A DNA stretch of 64,000 bases from Flavobacterium lindanitolerans (lineage in GTDB: Bacteria; Bacteroidota; Bacteroidia; Flavobacteriales; Flavobacteriaceae), in NCBI RefSeq assembly GCF_002846575.1, contig NZ_PJND01000007.1:620001-684000 (forward strand), in the 5' to 3' direction. This document shows positions 7,719 through 16,670 of the stretch, piece after piece. Within the stretch, counting starts at the first letter, position 1, and each line of letters opens with the position of its first letter. The notes below the pieces were generated by a model. It had not been told where the DNA came from. It did not search any database and saw only the letters and a program-made list of their open reading frames with translations. Position numbers and translations under genes: made by a program.

Positions 7719-9623
7719 TTAGTTTTTCAAAACTTTGCTGTTGTCCGGAATTGGTGCCGGATATACGTTATTGTCTTTTTTCACATCGGCCATCAGGTTT
7801 TCAGGGTCGATTTCAATCTTGCTAATCATTCCCATTCCCTTGTCAATAGTGAATTTTAATGAAGGATATGCCCAATCCCATCCTTTTAAGAATATTCTTT
7901 TTACACCCGGATATGGGTTTTCTTTGATGCCTCTCATCATTTGTAACGGAGCATAGAACGATTCTTTGCTTCCATCTACATAAGTCACCATAATATCCAA
8001 AGGCATTGGCATTCTTCCAATTCTTTGCAATACGACTTCTGTTTTTCCGCCAGCATCTCTTACTTCCTTAATTCCGTAGTCGATGGTGTTTGTCGTTTGC
8101 GTCCAGTCTACCAGGTACCAATCCAGGTTCATTCCTGAAATTTTTTCTGCGGTTCTTTTGAAATCATTTGGCGTTGGGTGTTTGAATTTGAAGTCTTCAT
8201 AGAATTTTTTAAGCGTTTTTGCCAGGTTTTCCTGCCCGATAATATATCCAAGCTGCGTCAGGAATAATTCTCCTTTGCTATAAGAAGATATTCCATACAC
8301 CATATTTTCTTCAAATCGGTCTCCATGAGTGGTCTGTGGTTGCTCTCTTCCGGTTTTAACCATATAGAAATAGTTGGAATAGGCTGAATCGAATGGATTT
8401 TTTTCATCTTTACTTGGCAATACTTTAGCCATAGCCAAATCAGAAATGTAAGACGTAAAACCTTCATCCATCCATCCGTGTTTGGACTCGTTTGTTGCCA
8501 AAACGTGCTGGAACCAGGAGTGGGCCATCTCGTGAGCAGTAACGCCTACAAGGCTACCGTAGGACCTTTCGCCTGTAATTAACGTACACATGGCATATTC
8601 CATTCCGCCATCACCACCTTGAATAACGGAATATTGTTTGTATGGATATGGACCAACATTTTTATTAAAGAAATCCATTAATTCTGCCGTTTTTGGCTGC
8701 ATTTTTTTCCAGTTTTCTTTAAGTTTTGCTTTGTCTTTGTATAAGAAATGCAATTCCACATTATTTGGACCAGGATAAACATCATGGATATAATCCTTAT
8801 CTGCCGCCCAACTGAAATCATGAACCATTGGCGCATTAAAATGCCAGGTCAGGGTTTTAACTTTTCGAGGTATTTTTACTTCAACACCTTGATCCTGGTA
8901 TCCGTATCCAATTTCATTTTTATTCTGAAGATATCCGGAGCCTCCTAAAATGTATTTTTTGTCGATGGTAATTTTGACATCAAAATTCCCCCATACACCG
9001 TGAAATTCTCTTCCGATATAAGGGTCGGCATGCCAGCCTTCAAAATCATATTCCGCCATTTTAGGATACCATTGCGTCATAGAAAGCGCTACACCTTCTG
9101 AACTGTTTCGACCAGAACGGCGAATTTGTTCCGGAACCTGTCCGTCAAAATCCAAGGTGAATTTGGTTTTGCCTTTTGGCGCAATTGGTTTTGCCAGGTC
9201 TACTTCCAGGATAGTACCAACAACTGTGGTGGTAGCCGGAACTCCATCCTGCATGAAATTGGTTACATTCAGGTAGCCAATCTGATTAGGTTTTAAGAGG
9301 CTGATTCTACTTTCTGTTTTTTCAACACCACCAGATTTTGTGGTCTTGACCATTCTTTTGTCCGGGTCTACAATAGTCTGTAGTCGGATATCCATTTCGC
9401 TTCCGGGTTGGAAGGCGTTGTTGTAAAGGTGGAAAAAGACTCTTTTGAGCGTGTCTGGTGAATTGTTGGTATAGACCAGTTCTTGTTTTCCTTTGTATTG
9501 GTATGTTTTTACATCCATGTTCACGTCCATTTTGTAATCGACGTGCTGTTGCCAGTAACCGTTTTGTGCTACCGCACTACCGCAGAAAACTGTAAATACT
9601 GAAAGTAGAAATAGTTGTTTCAT
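7719..9623 (-). CDS. secreted M1-family zinc aminopeptidase
   Basis: A gluzincin-type aminopeptidase of the M1 family, removing N-terminal residues from peptides. The zinc motif HEMAH starts at His364, with the downstream Glu in HGWMDEG, and the exopeptidase-specific GGMEYA block precedes it. I start it at the ATG at 9623 (MKQLFLL...), giving 634 aa and a clean signal peptide ending in AVAQ. The longer in-frame start at 9662 would add 13 residues and would run through the terminator hairpin of the upstream protease gene. The enzyme is predicted to be exported to the periplasm or surface. With the neighbouring subtilisin-like lipoprotein it suggests extracellular protein breakdown, although the terminator between the two makes them separate transcripts at least in part. 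Confidence 0.9.
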   Translation of the reverse strand: MKQLFLLSVFTVFCGSAVAQNGYWQQHVDYKMDVNMDVKTYQYKGKQELVYTNNSPDTLKRVFFHLYNNAFQPGSEMDIRLQTIVDPDKRMVKTTKSGGVEKTESRISLLKPNQIGYLNVTNFMQDGVPATTTVVGTILEVDLAKPIAPKGKTKFTLDFDGQVPEQIRRSGRNSSEGVALSMTQWYPKMAEYDFEGWHADPYIGREFHGVWGNFDVKITIDKKYILGGSGYLQNKNEIGYGYQDQGVEVKIPRKVKTLTWHFNAPMVHDFSWAADKDYIHDVYPGPNNVELHFLYKDKAKLKENWKKMQPKTAELMDFFNKNVGPYPYKQYSVIQGGDGGMEYAMCTLITGERSYGSLVGVTAHEMAHSWFQHVLATNESKHGWMDEGFTSYISDLAMAKVLPSKDEKNPFDSAYSNYFYMVKTGREQPQTTHGDRFEENMVYGISSYSKGELFLTQLGYIIGQENLAKTLKKFYEDFKFKHPTPNDFKRTAEKISGMNLDWYLVDWTQTTNTIDYGIKEVRDAGGKTEVVLQRIGRMPMPLDIMVTYVDGSKESFYAPLQMMRGIKENPYPGVKRIFLKGWDWAYPSLKFTIDKGMGMISKIEIDPENLMADVKKDNNVYPAPIPDNSKVLKN

Positions 9624-9637
9624 AAGCATGCAAAATA

Positions 9638-9665
9638 AAAATGGAAGGGATTTCCCTTCCATTTT
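9638..9665 (-). terminator. terminator of the S8 protease gene
   Basis: A 13-bp perfect stem, AAAATGGAAGGGA (9638-9650) with TCCCTTCCATTTT (9653-9665) around a TT centre, followed on the minus strand by more T residues. It lies between the protease stop and the chosen M1 peptidase start. Confidence 0.8.
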
Positions 9666-9681
9666 GAAAGTTTCCTAGATT

Positions 9682-11283
9682 TTATTTTTTCGTTTTAGCC
9701 ATTTTTTCTGCCATAATCAGGGCGTTATAGGCATTAATCATTTTTCCGGATGTTGAGATTTTTGAAAATGAACGCTTGTTTGCTTTTTCGCCATTAAGGA
9801 CTACATCTATATTGGTTGGAATTCCGGAATCCATTAAGATGTGCTTCACCTGCGAAGCAGTCAGTGACGGATAATATGAACGAATCAAAGCCGCAACTCC
9901 GGCAACATTTGGAGCAGCCATTGAGGTTCCCTGTTCGTATTTGTATTCGTTATTTGGATAGGTTGCATAAATTTTAACTCCAGGGGCGAAAACATCTACG
10001 TCTTTGCTGCCATAGTTGGAGAAGTCTGCTACCAGGTTTGTTCCATAGGTAGTGTCCAAAGCACCTACTTTTATTACGTTATCTGCAATTTCGCCAGATG
10101 CAATACGGTCATTTGGAAAACGCTCTTCTACATCAAGATCGGCACCTTCATTTCCGGCTGCCAAAACAATCAATACATCTTTGCTTGCGGCATATTTGAT
10201 GGCGTCATAAACCCATTCTTTATGCGGAGAGAATCCTTTTCCAAAACTTCCGTTGATGACTTTAGCACCATTGTCAACAGCATAACGAATTCCCAAAGCA
10301 ATATCTTTGTCGTATTCATCACCATCCGGAACGGCTCTCACCGCCATAATAGCAACATTGTTGGCAATTCCATCTCCACCAAGACCATTGTTTCTTACCT
10401 GAGCAATGATTCCTGAAACGTGTGTTCCGTGTGAAGCGCCTTCTTTTTTAGGCCCTGTTACATTGTTGTTTCCGTGTTTAGAATCGTTTAGGTCATCAAT
10501 ATTGTCGCCTAAAATTTTTCTTCCGTCGTGTTCAAGATTCAGGTTGTAATTCAGCTGATTGTAAATGTGTTCCTGATATTCTTTCAATTCTGACTTGAAT
10601 TCTGGTCCGGCCTGGGCAATAACAGAAAGCATTACTCTCTTGTATTGACTAACAGTCGGGTCTTTTGATTCTAACGCTTTAAGGTCTTCTAATGTATAGT
10701 TTTCCTTTTTTAATTCTTTTTGTATTGTTTTATCGGCATTATTAATGAAATCAAATTGTTGCTTTGATGCCAAAGCTTCCTGATATTCTTTTTCGTAAGC
10801 TGCTTTTGCTTTCTTGAAATTTTCAGAACCATCATCACCTTTACGGACAATTCTTGTCATTTCCAAAGTTTCATTGGTCACATCGCCAAGAAAATTCCAT
10901 CCGTGAATGTCATCGATATAACCGTTTTTGTCATCATCAATTCCGTTTCCTGGGATTTCTTTCGGATTCGTCCAAATAACTGATTTTAAATCCGGATGTT
11001 CAATGTCAACACCAGAATCTACCACGCCCACTATTACTTTCGTGCCTTTTTTGTTTTTAATCAATTCCGCATATGCTTTATCAACGCTCATTCCTGGAAT
11101 CGTATCTTTTATGATGTCAAGATGGCTCCATCTTTTCAAATCATTTTCTTTAATTTTTGAAGTTTTTAAAGGAAGGTTTTCGATACTTGTAATTGGTATC
11201 ATGCTTTTGGAAGCATTACATCCTGATAAAACCAACACTGAAAGCAGTGAAAGGGAGGACAGTTTTAGTATTTTCATTTTCAA
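9682..11283 (-). CDS. subtilisin-like (S8) serine protease lipoprotein
   Basis: A 533-aa member of the peptidase S8 family. The signal peptide ends in a lipobox (LSGC, Cys22), so the mature protein should be lipid-anchored. The catalytic triad is Asp89 (VVDSGVD), His285 (SHGTHVSG) and Ser454 (GTSMAAP), with the oxyanion Asn378 (AAGNEG). The Asp-His distance is about 196 residues where subtilisin has about 32. The insertion (about 105-275) is Lys/Glu-rich and probably helical, starting with a DDDKNGYIDD acidic loop that could bind calcium. I see no separate prodomain and no type IX C-terminal domain. An ATG two codons downstream is an equally possible start. It is a single gene with its own terminator. 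Confidence 0.92.
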   Translation of the reverse strand: MKMKILKLSSLSLLSVLVLSGCNASKSMIPITSIENLPLKTSKIKENDLKRWSHLDIIKDTIPGMSVDKAYAELIKNKKGTKVIVGVVDSGVDIEHPDLKSVIWTNPKEIPGNGIDDDKNGYIDDIHGWNFLGDVTNETLEMTRIVRKGDDGSENFKKAKAAYEKEYQEALASKQQFDFINNADKTIQKELKKENYTLEDLKALESKDPTVSQYKRVMLSVIAQAGPEFKSELKEYQEHIYNQLNYNLNLEHDGRKILGDNIDDLNDSKHGNNNVTGPKKEGASHGTHVSGIIAQVRNNGLGGDGIANNVAIMAVRAVPDGDEYDKDIALGIRYAVDNGAKVINGSFGKGFSPHKEWVYDAIKYAASKDVLIVLAAGNEGADLDVEERFPNDRIASGEIADNVIKVGALDTTYGTNLVADFSNYGSKDVDVFAPGVKIYATYPNNEYKYEQGTSMAAPNVAGVAALIRSYYPSLTASQVKHILMDSGIPTNIDVVLNGEKANKRSFSKISTSGKMINAYNALIMAEKMAKTKK

Positions 11284-11458
11284 AAAAAATTTGATTTCAA
11301 TTAGTTTGCCAAAAGTACACTGACTTTACCACAAACTTATAAATAATTAACTTTATTTTAGAAAGGTTGATGATTTAAATTCAATGAATTGGCTTTGAAA
11401 GGATTCAAAATTAATTTATCTATTGGTTGAGCCAATGCTAGAAGTTTATGGTTTTTGC

Positions 11459-11506
11459 GACATAGCGTCTATGTGTGAAAATAATTTCTCACAAAGATGC
11501 TAAGTC
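11459..11506. repeat. degenerate REP-like inverted repeat
   Basis: Two 22-nt arms (11459-11480 and 11485-11506) match at 18 of 22 positions as an inverted repeat around an ATAA loop. The arm core reads like CTTAGCGTCTTTGTG, a palindromic intergenic element I associate with Flavobacterium genomes. It sits in the 256-bp gap between the protease and the metallo-hydrolase genes. Confidence 0.7.
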
Positions 11507-11539
11507 ATAATAAGGTTAATAAGAAGATTTTTTAAATCT

Positions 11540-12397
11540 TTATAAAATTTCTTCGCAAGTGAAAACGTCTTTCAAACGGACACCTTTTTCTGTGTTTTCA
11601 ACGGTTATGATTTGGTTGTGAGCATCGTGCTCTAAAAACAGATAGTAGTTGTTTTCGGCTGCTTCGGTCAGAAACTTTGCTTTTTCAGGTAGTGTCAGGA
11701 GTGGACGTGTGTCATATCCCATAACGTAAGGCAAAGGAAGATGTCCTGCGGTTGGTAATAAATCTGCCATAAAACAGATGGTCTTGTCCTGATATTGAAT
11801 TTTTGGAATCATCATTTTCTCCGTATGTCCGTCGGCAAAGAAAATATCAAATCCGAGTTCCGATTTTTTCAGTAAATCGCCATCCGGCCTTTTGATAAAT
11901 TCCAATTGTCCGCTTTCCTGCATCGGGATAATATTTTCAGTAAGAAAAGAAGCTTTTTCTCTGGGATTTGGTTTTGTGGCCCATTCCCAATGATTGTCAT
12001 TTGTCCAGAACCTTGCATTTTTAAAAGCGACTTCATAGCCGGTCTTGTCTTTATTCCATTGAACGCTTCCGCCGCAATGGTCAAAATGCAGGTGTGTCAT
12101 AAAAACATCGGTAATATCATCACGATGAAAACCATAATGAGACAATGATTTGTCGATAGAATGGCTGCCCCACAGTGAATAATATCCGAAGAATTTTTCC
12201 GATTGTTTGTCGCCCATTCCGGTATCAATCAAAATCAGGCGATTTCCATCTTCAATTAAAAGGCATCTTGCGGCAATGTCAATCAGGTTATTTTCATCGG
12301 CCGGATTGGTTTTGTTCCATATCGTTTTTGGAACTACGCCAAACATGGCCCCGCCGTCTAATTTAAAATTTCCTGCTTCAATTGGATATAATTTCAT
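11540..12397 (-). CDS. MBL-fold metallo-hydrolase
   Basis: A 285-aa metallo-beta-lactamase-fold enzyme, starting at the ATG at 12397 (MKLYPIEAGNF). The longer in-frame start at 12439 adds 14 residues that do not fit the family. The metal-binding motif HLHFDHCGG is present, followed by the Asp in FMADLLPTAGH and the terminal His in LFLEHDAHN, together giving the dinuclear zinc set. The early IDTGMGDK segment also fits. Architecture is that of lactonase-like or quinoprotein-type MBL hydrolases; the substrate cannot be told from sequence. There is no signal peptide, so it is cytoplasmic. It is divergent from sufA with 179 bp between the starts. Confidence 0.85.
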   Translation of the reverse strand: MKLYPIEAGNFKLDGGAMFGVVPKTIWNKTNPADENNLIDIAARCLLIEDGNRLILIDTGMGDKQSEKFFGYYSLWGSHSIDKSLSHYGFHRDDITDVFMTHLHFDHCGGSVQWNKDKTGYEVAFKNARFWTNDNHWEWATKPNPREKASFLTENIIPMQESGQLEFIKRPDGDLLKKSELGFDIFFADGHTEKMMIPKIQYQDKTICFMADLLPTAGHLPLPYVMGYDTRPLLTLPEKAKFLTEAAENNYYLFLEHDAHNQIITVENTEKGVRLKDVFTCEEIL

Positions 12398-12539
12398 TTT
12401 ATGAGGATATAAAGGGTTAAAACTGCTTTTTGTTCGCAAATTACTAAAATCGATTGGCTTTAATGGGCGGAAATAAACTTTTTCTATAGAAACATAGTTA
12501 GAAAAATGTTACTGATTATGGAAAAAGCTAAATATGACG

Positions 12540-12547
12540 TATCTTTG
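12540..12547 (+). promoter_or_regulatory. candidate -7 element of the sufABCD operon
   Basis: TATCTTTG matches TAnnTTTG and lies 29 nt before the sufA start. No clear TTG is present at the expected -33 spacing. Confidence 0.45.
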
Positions 12548-12576
12548 CAAATTAATTAGACTAAATTTAAATCACT

Positions 12577-12906
12577 ATGATAAAGGTATCTGATACAGCA
12601 AGTAAAAGAATCATCGATATGATGAATGATGACGGCTTTGATGCTACCAAAGATTACGTTCGTGTGGGCGTAAAAAGCGGTGGATGTTCCGGCTTGTCAT
12701 ATGAGCTGAAGTTTGATAAAGAACTGGGAGAAAACGACAAGGTTTTTGAAGATAATAATGTAAGAATTGCCGTTGAAAAAAAATCATTTTTATACCTGGC
12801 AGGAACCACTCTTGAGTTTTCAGGAGGACTGAACGGAAAAGGATTTGTTTTCAATAACCCGAACGCTACCCGAACTTGCGGTTGCGGCGAGAGTTTTTCT
12901 CTATAA
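12577..12906 (+). CDS. sufA: A-type iron-sulfur carrier protein SufA
   Basis: A 109-aa protein of the HesB/IscA/SufA family, which takes Fe-S clusters from the SufBCD scaffold and passes them to apo-proteins in the cytoplasm. The three conserved Cys are visible: one in SGGCSGLSY and two in the C-terminal CGCGESF. Length is typical. It is the first gene of sufABCD, with sufB 58 nt downstream. A palindromic repeat occupies that gap. Confidence 0.93.
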   Translation: MIKVSDTASKRIIDMMNDDGFDATKDYVRVGVKSGGCSGLSYELKFDKELGENDKVFEDNNVRIAVEKKSFLYLAGTTLEFSGGLNGKGFVFNNPNATRTCGCGESFSL

Positions 12907-12917
12907 AAATTAAAACT

Positions 12918-12950
12918 AACCCTTTCAGGGTTTCAAACCCTGAAAGGGTT
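12918..12950. repeat. 33-nt palindromic repeat between sufA and sufB
   Basis: Two 16-nt arms (12918-12933 and 12935-12950) form a perfect inverted repeat about a single C. Each arm is itself a small palindrome, AACCCT-TTC-AGGGTT in form. There is no T run to make it a strong terminator, so it may be a dispersed repeat that shapes the sufA-sufB RNA. Confidence 0.8.
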
Positions 12951-12964
12951 GAATTTAAAAAAAT

Positions 12965-14413
12965 ATGAGCAAATACACAGAAGACGATTTAAAAATCGAG
13001 CTTGAAAATAAAGAATACGAATACGGGTTTTATACTGATATAGAATCCGATACTTTTCCTGTTGGCTTAAATGAAGACATTGTCCGTGCTATTTCGAAGA
13101 AAAAAGAAGAGCCGGAATGGATGACCAACTGGAGAGTAGAAGCATTCAGAGCCTGGGAGCAGATGATTGAACCTGAATGGGCAAATGTTCATTATGAAAA
13201 GCCTAAATTTCAGGAAATCTCTTATTATTCAGCACCCTTAAAAAAAGCAAAATACGAAAGCCTTGATGAGGTAGACCCGGAACTTTTGGAAACATTCAAA
13301 AAACTCGGAATTTCTATCGACGAGCAAAAAGTACTTGCCGGGGTTGCTGTGGATATTGTCATGGACTCCGTTTCTGTGGCTACGACATTCAAGAAAACGC
13401 TGGCAGAAAAGGGAATTATTTTCTGTTCTATTTCTGAAGCGATTAAGGAACATCCTGAATTGGTTCAAAAATATATCGGTTCTGTAGTTCCGCAAAAGGA
13501 TAATTTCTATGCGGCACTGAATTCGGCTGTTTTTTCAGACGGGTCGTTCTGTTATATTCCAAAAGGTGTTCGCTGTCCGATGGAACTTTCAACCTATTTC
13601 CGTATCAATCAGGCCGGAACCGGGCAATTCGAAAGAACTTTGGTTATTGCCGATGAGGGAAGTTATGTTTCTTATTTAGAGGGATGTACAGCTCCATCGC
13701 GCGATGAAAACCAATTGCATGCTGCGGTTGTGGAACTGATTGCTTTGGATGATGCCGAAATCAAATATTCTACTGTCCAAAACTGGTTTCCGGGTAATAA
13801 AGAAGGTAAAGGTGGAGTATACAACTTCGTGACCAAAAGAGGTTTGTGCGAGAAAAATGCAAAAATTTCCTGGACACAGGTTGAAACGGGTTCTGCCGTA
13901 ACCTGGAAATATCCGTCATGTGTGCTGAAAGGTGACAATTCGGTTGGAGAATTCTATTCTATTGCCGTAACCAATAATTTCCAGCAGGCTGATACCGGAA
14001 CCAAAATGATTCATTTAGGAAAGAACACCAAATCAACGATTATTTCCAAAGGAATTTCTGCCGGAAAATCTCAAAACAGCTACCGCGGACTGGTTCAAAT
14101 CAGTTCAAGGGCAGATAACGCTAGAAACTTTTCGCAATGCGATTCGCTATTGATGGGAAATAACTGCGGAGCACATACTTTTCCTTATATCGAATCTAAA
14201 AATCCGTCGGCTAAAATAGAGCATGAGGCAACGACCAGTAAAATTGGTGAAGACCAGGTTTTCTATTGCAACCAGAGAGGAATCCCTACAGAAAAAGCGA
14301 TTGCTTTGATTGTAAATGGTTTCAGTAAAGAAGTATTGAATAAACTTCCGATGGAATTTGCGGTTGAGGCACAAAAATTATTAGAAATATCACTTGAAGG
14401 TTCGGTTGGATAA
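12965..14413 (+). CDS. sufB: Fe-S cluster assembly protein SufB
   Basis: A 482-aa SufB, the scaffold subunit of the SufBC2D complex on which Fe-S clusters are built. Family landmarks include [13 protein letters not shown], the [19 protein letters not shown] block, EGCTAP, and the C-terminal [20 protein letters not shown] region leading to FYCNQRGIP. Length matches the family. It is cytoplasmic. It lies between sufA and sufC in one operon; sufC starts 33 nt after the stop. Confidence 0.96.
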   Translation: MSKYTEDDLKIELENKEYEYGFYTDIESDTFPVGLNEDIVRAISKKKEEPEWMTNWRVEAFRAWEQMIEPEWANVHYEKPKFQEISYYSAPLKKAKYESLDEVDPELLETFKKLGISIDEQKVLAGVAVDIVMDSVSVATTFKKTLAEKGIIFCSISEAIKEHPELVQKYIGSVVPQKDNFYAALNSAVFSDGSFCYIPKGVRCPMELSTYFRINQAGTGQFERTLVIADEGSYVSYLEGCTAPSRDENQLHAAVVELIALDDAEIKYSTVQNWFPGNKEGKGGVYNFVTKRGLCEKNAKISWTQVETGSAVTWKYPSCVLKGDNSVGEFYSIAVTNNFQQADTGTKMIHLGKNTKSTIISKGISAGKSQNSYRGLVQISSRADNARNFSQCDSLLMGNNCGAHTFPYIESKNPSAKIEHEATTSKIGEDQVFYCNQRGIPTEKAIALIVNGFSKEVLNKLPMEFAVEAQKLLEISLEGSVG

Positions 14414-14446
14414 TCTTTCAAGACTCTATAAAACACAAAAACAACA

Positions 14447-15193
14447 ATGTTAAGTATAAAAAATTTACACGCTGGAATTGAGGACAAAGACATCCTGAAA
14501 GGTATTAATCTTGAAGTGAAAGCCGGCGAAGTTCATGCGATTATGGGACCTAACGGTTCTGGAAAAAGTACGCTTTCTGCCGTAATTGCAGGAAACGAAA
14601 ATTATGAAGTTACTGAAGGCTCAGTAGAATTGGACGGAGAAGATTTGTCTGATTTGGCACCGGAAGAAAGGGCACATAAAGGGGTATTTCTTTCTTTTCA
14701 GTATCCGGTAGAAATTCCGGGAGTTTCTGTAACGAACTTCATGAAAACAGCCATTAATGAATCCCGAAAAGCAAAAGGGCAGGAGGAAATGCCTGCTAAT
14801 GAAATGCTGAAATTGATTCGTGAAAAATCAGAGCTTTTGGAAATTGACAGAAAGTTTTTGTCACGTTCGCTTAATGAAGGATTTTCAGGAGGTGAGAAAA
14901 AAAGAAATGAAATATTCCAAATGGCAATGCTAGAGCCGAAACTGGCTATTCTTGACGAAACGGATTCCGGTTTGGATATCGATGCTTTAAGAATTGTTGC
15001 AAACGGTGTTAATAAGCTGAAAAGTGAGAACAATGCAATTATTGTCATTACACACTACCAAAGACTTTTGGATTATATCGTTCCGGATTTTGTACATGTT
15101 TTGTACAATGGAAAGATTGTAAAATCCGGAGGAAAAGAATTGGCTTACGAACTGGAGGAAAAAGGTTACGACTGGATTAAGGCGGAGAATTAA
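14447..15193 (+). CDS. sufC: Fe-S cluster assembly ATPase SufC
   Basis: A 248-aa ABC-type ATPase that drives conformational change in the SufBCD scaffold. Walker A is GPNGSGKST (about residues 35-43), the signature is LNEGFSGGEKKRNE as typical for SufC, Walker B is KLAILDETDSGLD, and the switch His is in VITHYQRLL. There is no membrane partner, consistent with SufC being a non-transport ABC protein. sufD begins 105 nt downstream. Confidence 0.96.
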   Translation: MLSIKNLHAGIEDKDILKGINLEVKAGEVHAIMGPNGSGKSTLSAVIAGNENYEVTEGSVELDGEDLSDLAPEERAHKGVFLSFQYPVEIPGVSVTNFMKTAINESRKAKGQEEMPANEMLKLIREKSELLEIDRKFLSRSLNEGFSGGEKKRNEIFQMAMLEPKLAILDETDSGLDIDALRIVANGVNKLKSENNAIIVITHYQRLLDYIVPDFVHVLYNGKIVKSGGKELAYELEEKGYDWIKAEN

Positions 15194-15298
15194 TTTGTCG
15201 AAAGTTGTAAAGCCGGAATCGTTTTTGATTTCGGATTTTAGATTTTAGGACAAAAAAATAGTTGACTGCAAAAGTCTTTCAACTTTAAGACTAAAACA

Positions 15299-16615
15299 AT
15301 GGAATTAAAAGAAAAACTAATATCATCTTTTATGGCTTTTGAAGAACGTGTAGATGTTGATTCTGCTCTACATGATGTTCGTACGGAAGCGTTTAAAAAT
15401 TTTGAAAACAAGGGCTTTCCAACCAAAAAAGAGGAAGCCTGGAAATATACTTCGCTAAGCTCGATTTTAAAAAATGATTTCAGCGTTTTTCCAAAAAAGG
15501 AAAATGCGGTAGAATTTTCGGAAGTAAAGAAATTTTTCCTTCATGAAATCGATACTTACAAAGTTGTTTTTGTAGATGGTGTTTTCAGCTCATTTCTTTC
15601 TTCTACAACACATGATGGTTTGGATGTCTGCCTGATGTCATCGGCATTGACCAAGCCAAAATACAAGATGGTAATTGATGAATACTTCAACAAAATTGCC
15701 AGCAAGGATGAAAGCTTAACTTCATTAAATACTGCTTTTGCCTATGAAGGAGCCTACATCAATATTCCACGAAGTAAGGTAGTAGAAAAGCCTATTGAGA
15801 TTATCAATTTTTCTACCGGTACGGAAGCTGCATTACTTGTTCAGCCCAGAAATCTTATTATCGTTGGTGAAAATGCGCATGTCCAGATTATTGAAAGACA
15901 CCAGAGTTTGAATGAAAATCCGGTACTGACTAATTCGGTTACCGAAATCTTTGCCCAGAAAAGAGCGATTGTGGATTATTATAAGATTCAAAACGACAAT
16001 CTTGAGGCATCGTTGATTGACAATACCTATATTGCGCAGAAAACGCAAAGTAACGCCTCTGTACATACTTTTTCTTTTGGAGGTAACTTGACAAGGAACA
16101 ACCTGAATTTCTTCCATCAGGGCGAGCATATTGATTCCACGCTGAAAGGAATTACCATTATTGAAGGAAAACAGCACGTTGACCATTATACTTTGGTGCA
16201 TCACGCCGCTCCAAATTGTGAAAGCCACCAGAATTACAAAGGAATTTTTGACGATAAGGCTACCGGAGTGTTCAACGGAAAGATTTATGTGGAGAAAGAA
16301 GCCCAGAAAACGGATGCTTTCCAGCAAAACAATAATATCCTATTAAGCGATAAGGCTTCTATCAATGCAAAGCCACAATTGGAAATTTTTGCAGATGATG
16401 TAAAATGTTCCCACGGCTGTACGATTGGCCAGCTTGATGAAAAGGCAATGTTTTATATGCAATCCAGAGGAATTCCTCAAAAAGAGGCAAAGGCTTTATT
16501 GATGTATGCCTTTTCGAATGAAGTAATCGAAAGTATCAAGATTCCGGCAATGAAAGCCAGGGTCACTAAGATTATTGCTACGAAATTGGGTGTTAATATG
16601 GGATTTGATTTGTAA
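15299..16615 (+). CDS. sufD: Fe-S cluster assembly protein SufD
   Basis: A 438-aa SufD, partner of SufB and SufC in the scaffold complex. The N-terminal helical part includes the KKEEAWKYTSL motif typical of SufD. The C-terminal beta-helix core includes NYKGIFDDKATGVFNGKIYV and the conserved KCSHGCTIGQLDEKAMFYMQSRGIP block. It ends the first suf transcription unit at a strong terminator. In this window sufS does not follow directly but lies about 9.9 kb away after a haem-uptake region. Confidence 0.95.
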   Translation: MELKEKLISSFMAFEERVDVDSALHDVRTEAFKNFENKGFPTKKEEAWKYTSLSSILKNDFSVFPKKENAVEFSEVKKFFLHEIDTYKVVFVDGVFSSFLSSTTHDGLDVCLMSSALTKPKYKMVIDEYFNKIASKDESLTSLNTAFAYEGAYINIPRSKVVEKPIEIINFSTGTEAALLVQPRNLIIVGENAHVQIIERHQSLNENPVLTNSVTEIFAQKRAIVDYYKIQNDNLEASLIDNTYIAQKTQSNASVHTFSFGGNLTRNNLNFFHQGEHIDSTLKGITIIEGKQHVDHYTLVHHAAPNCESHQNYKGIFDDKATGVFNGKIYVEKEAQKTDAFQQNNNILLSDKASINAKPQLEIFADDVKCSHGCTIGQLDEKAMFYMQSRGIPQKEAKALLMYAFSNEVIESIKIPAMKARVTKIIATKLGVNMGFDL

Positions 16616-16636
16616 TCTGAACATATCTAAAAACAA

Positions 16637-16668
16637 AAAAAGGCTTCAAATTATTTTGAAGCCTTTTT
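16637..16668. terminator. bidirectional terminator after sufD
   Basis: Stem AAAAAGGCTTCAAA (16637-16650) with TTTGAAGCCTTTTT (16655-16668) and a four-nt loop; A and T runs on both sides serve sufD and the converging lipoprotein gene. Confidence 0.9.
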
Positions 16669-16670
16669 GT

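Noticed and set aside
12918..12950. Rho-independent terminator between sufA and sufB
   Set aside because: The palindrome lacks a T run and the downstream genes belong to the same pathway and strand with no separate promoter evident.
15833..16327. 164-codon minus-strand frame inside sufD
   Set aside because: Shadow of the well-supported sufD reading frame.
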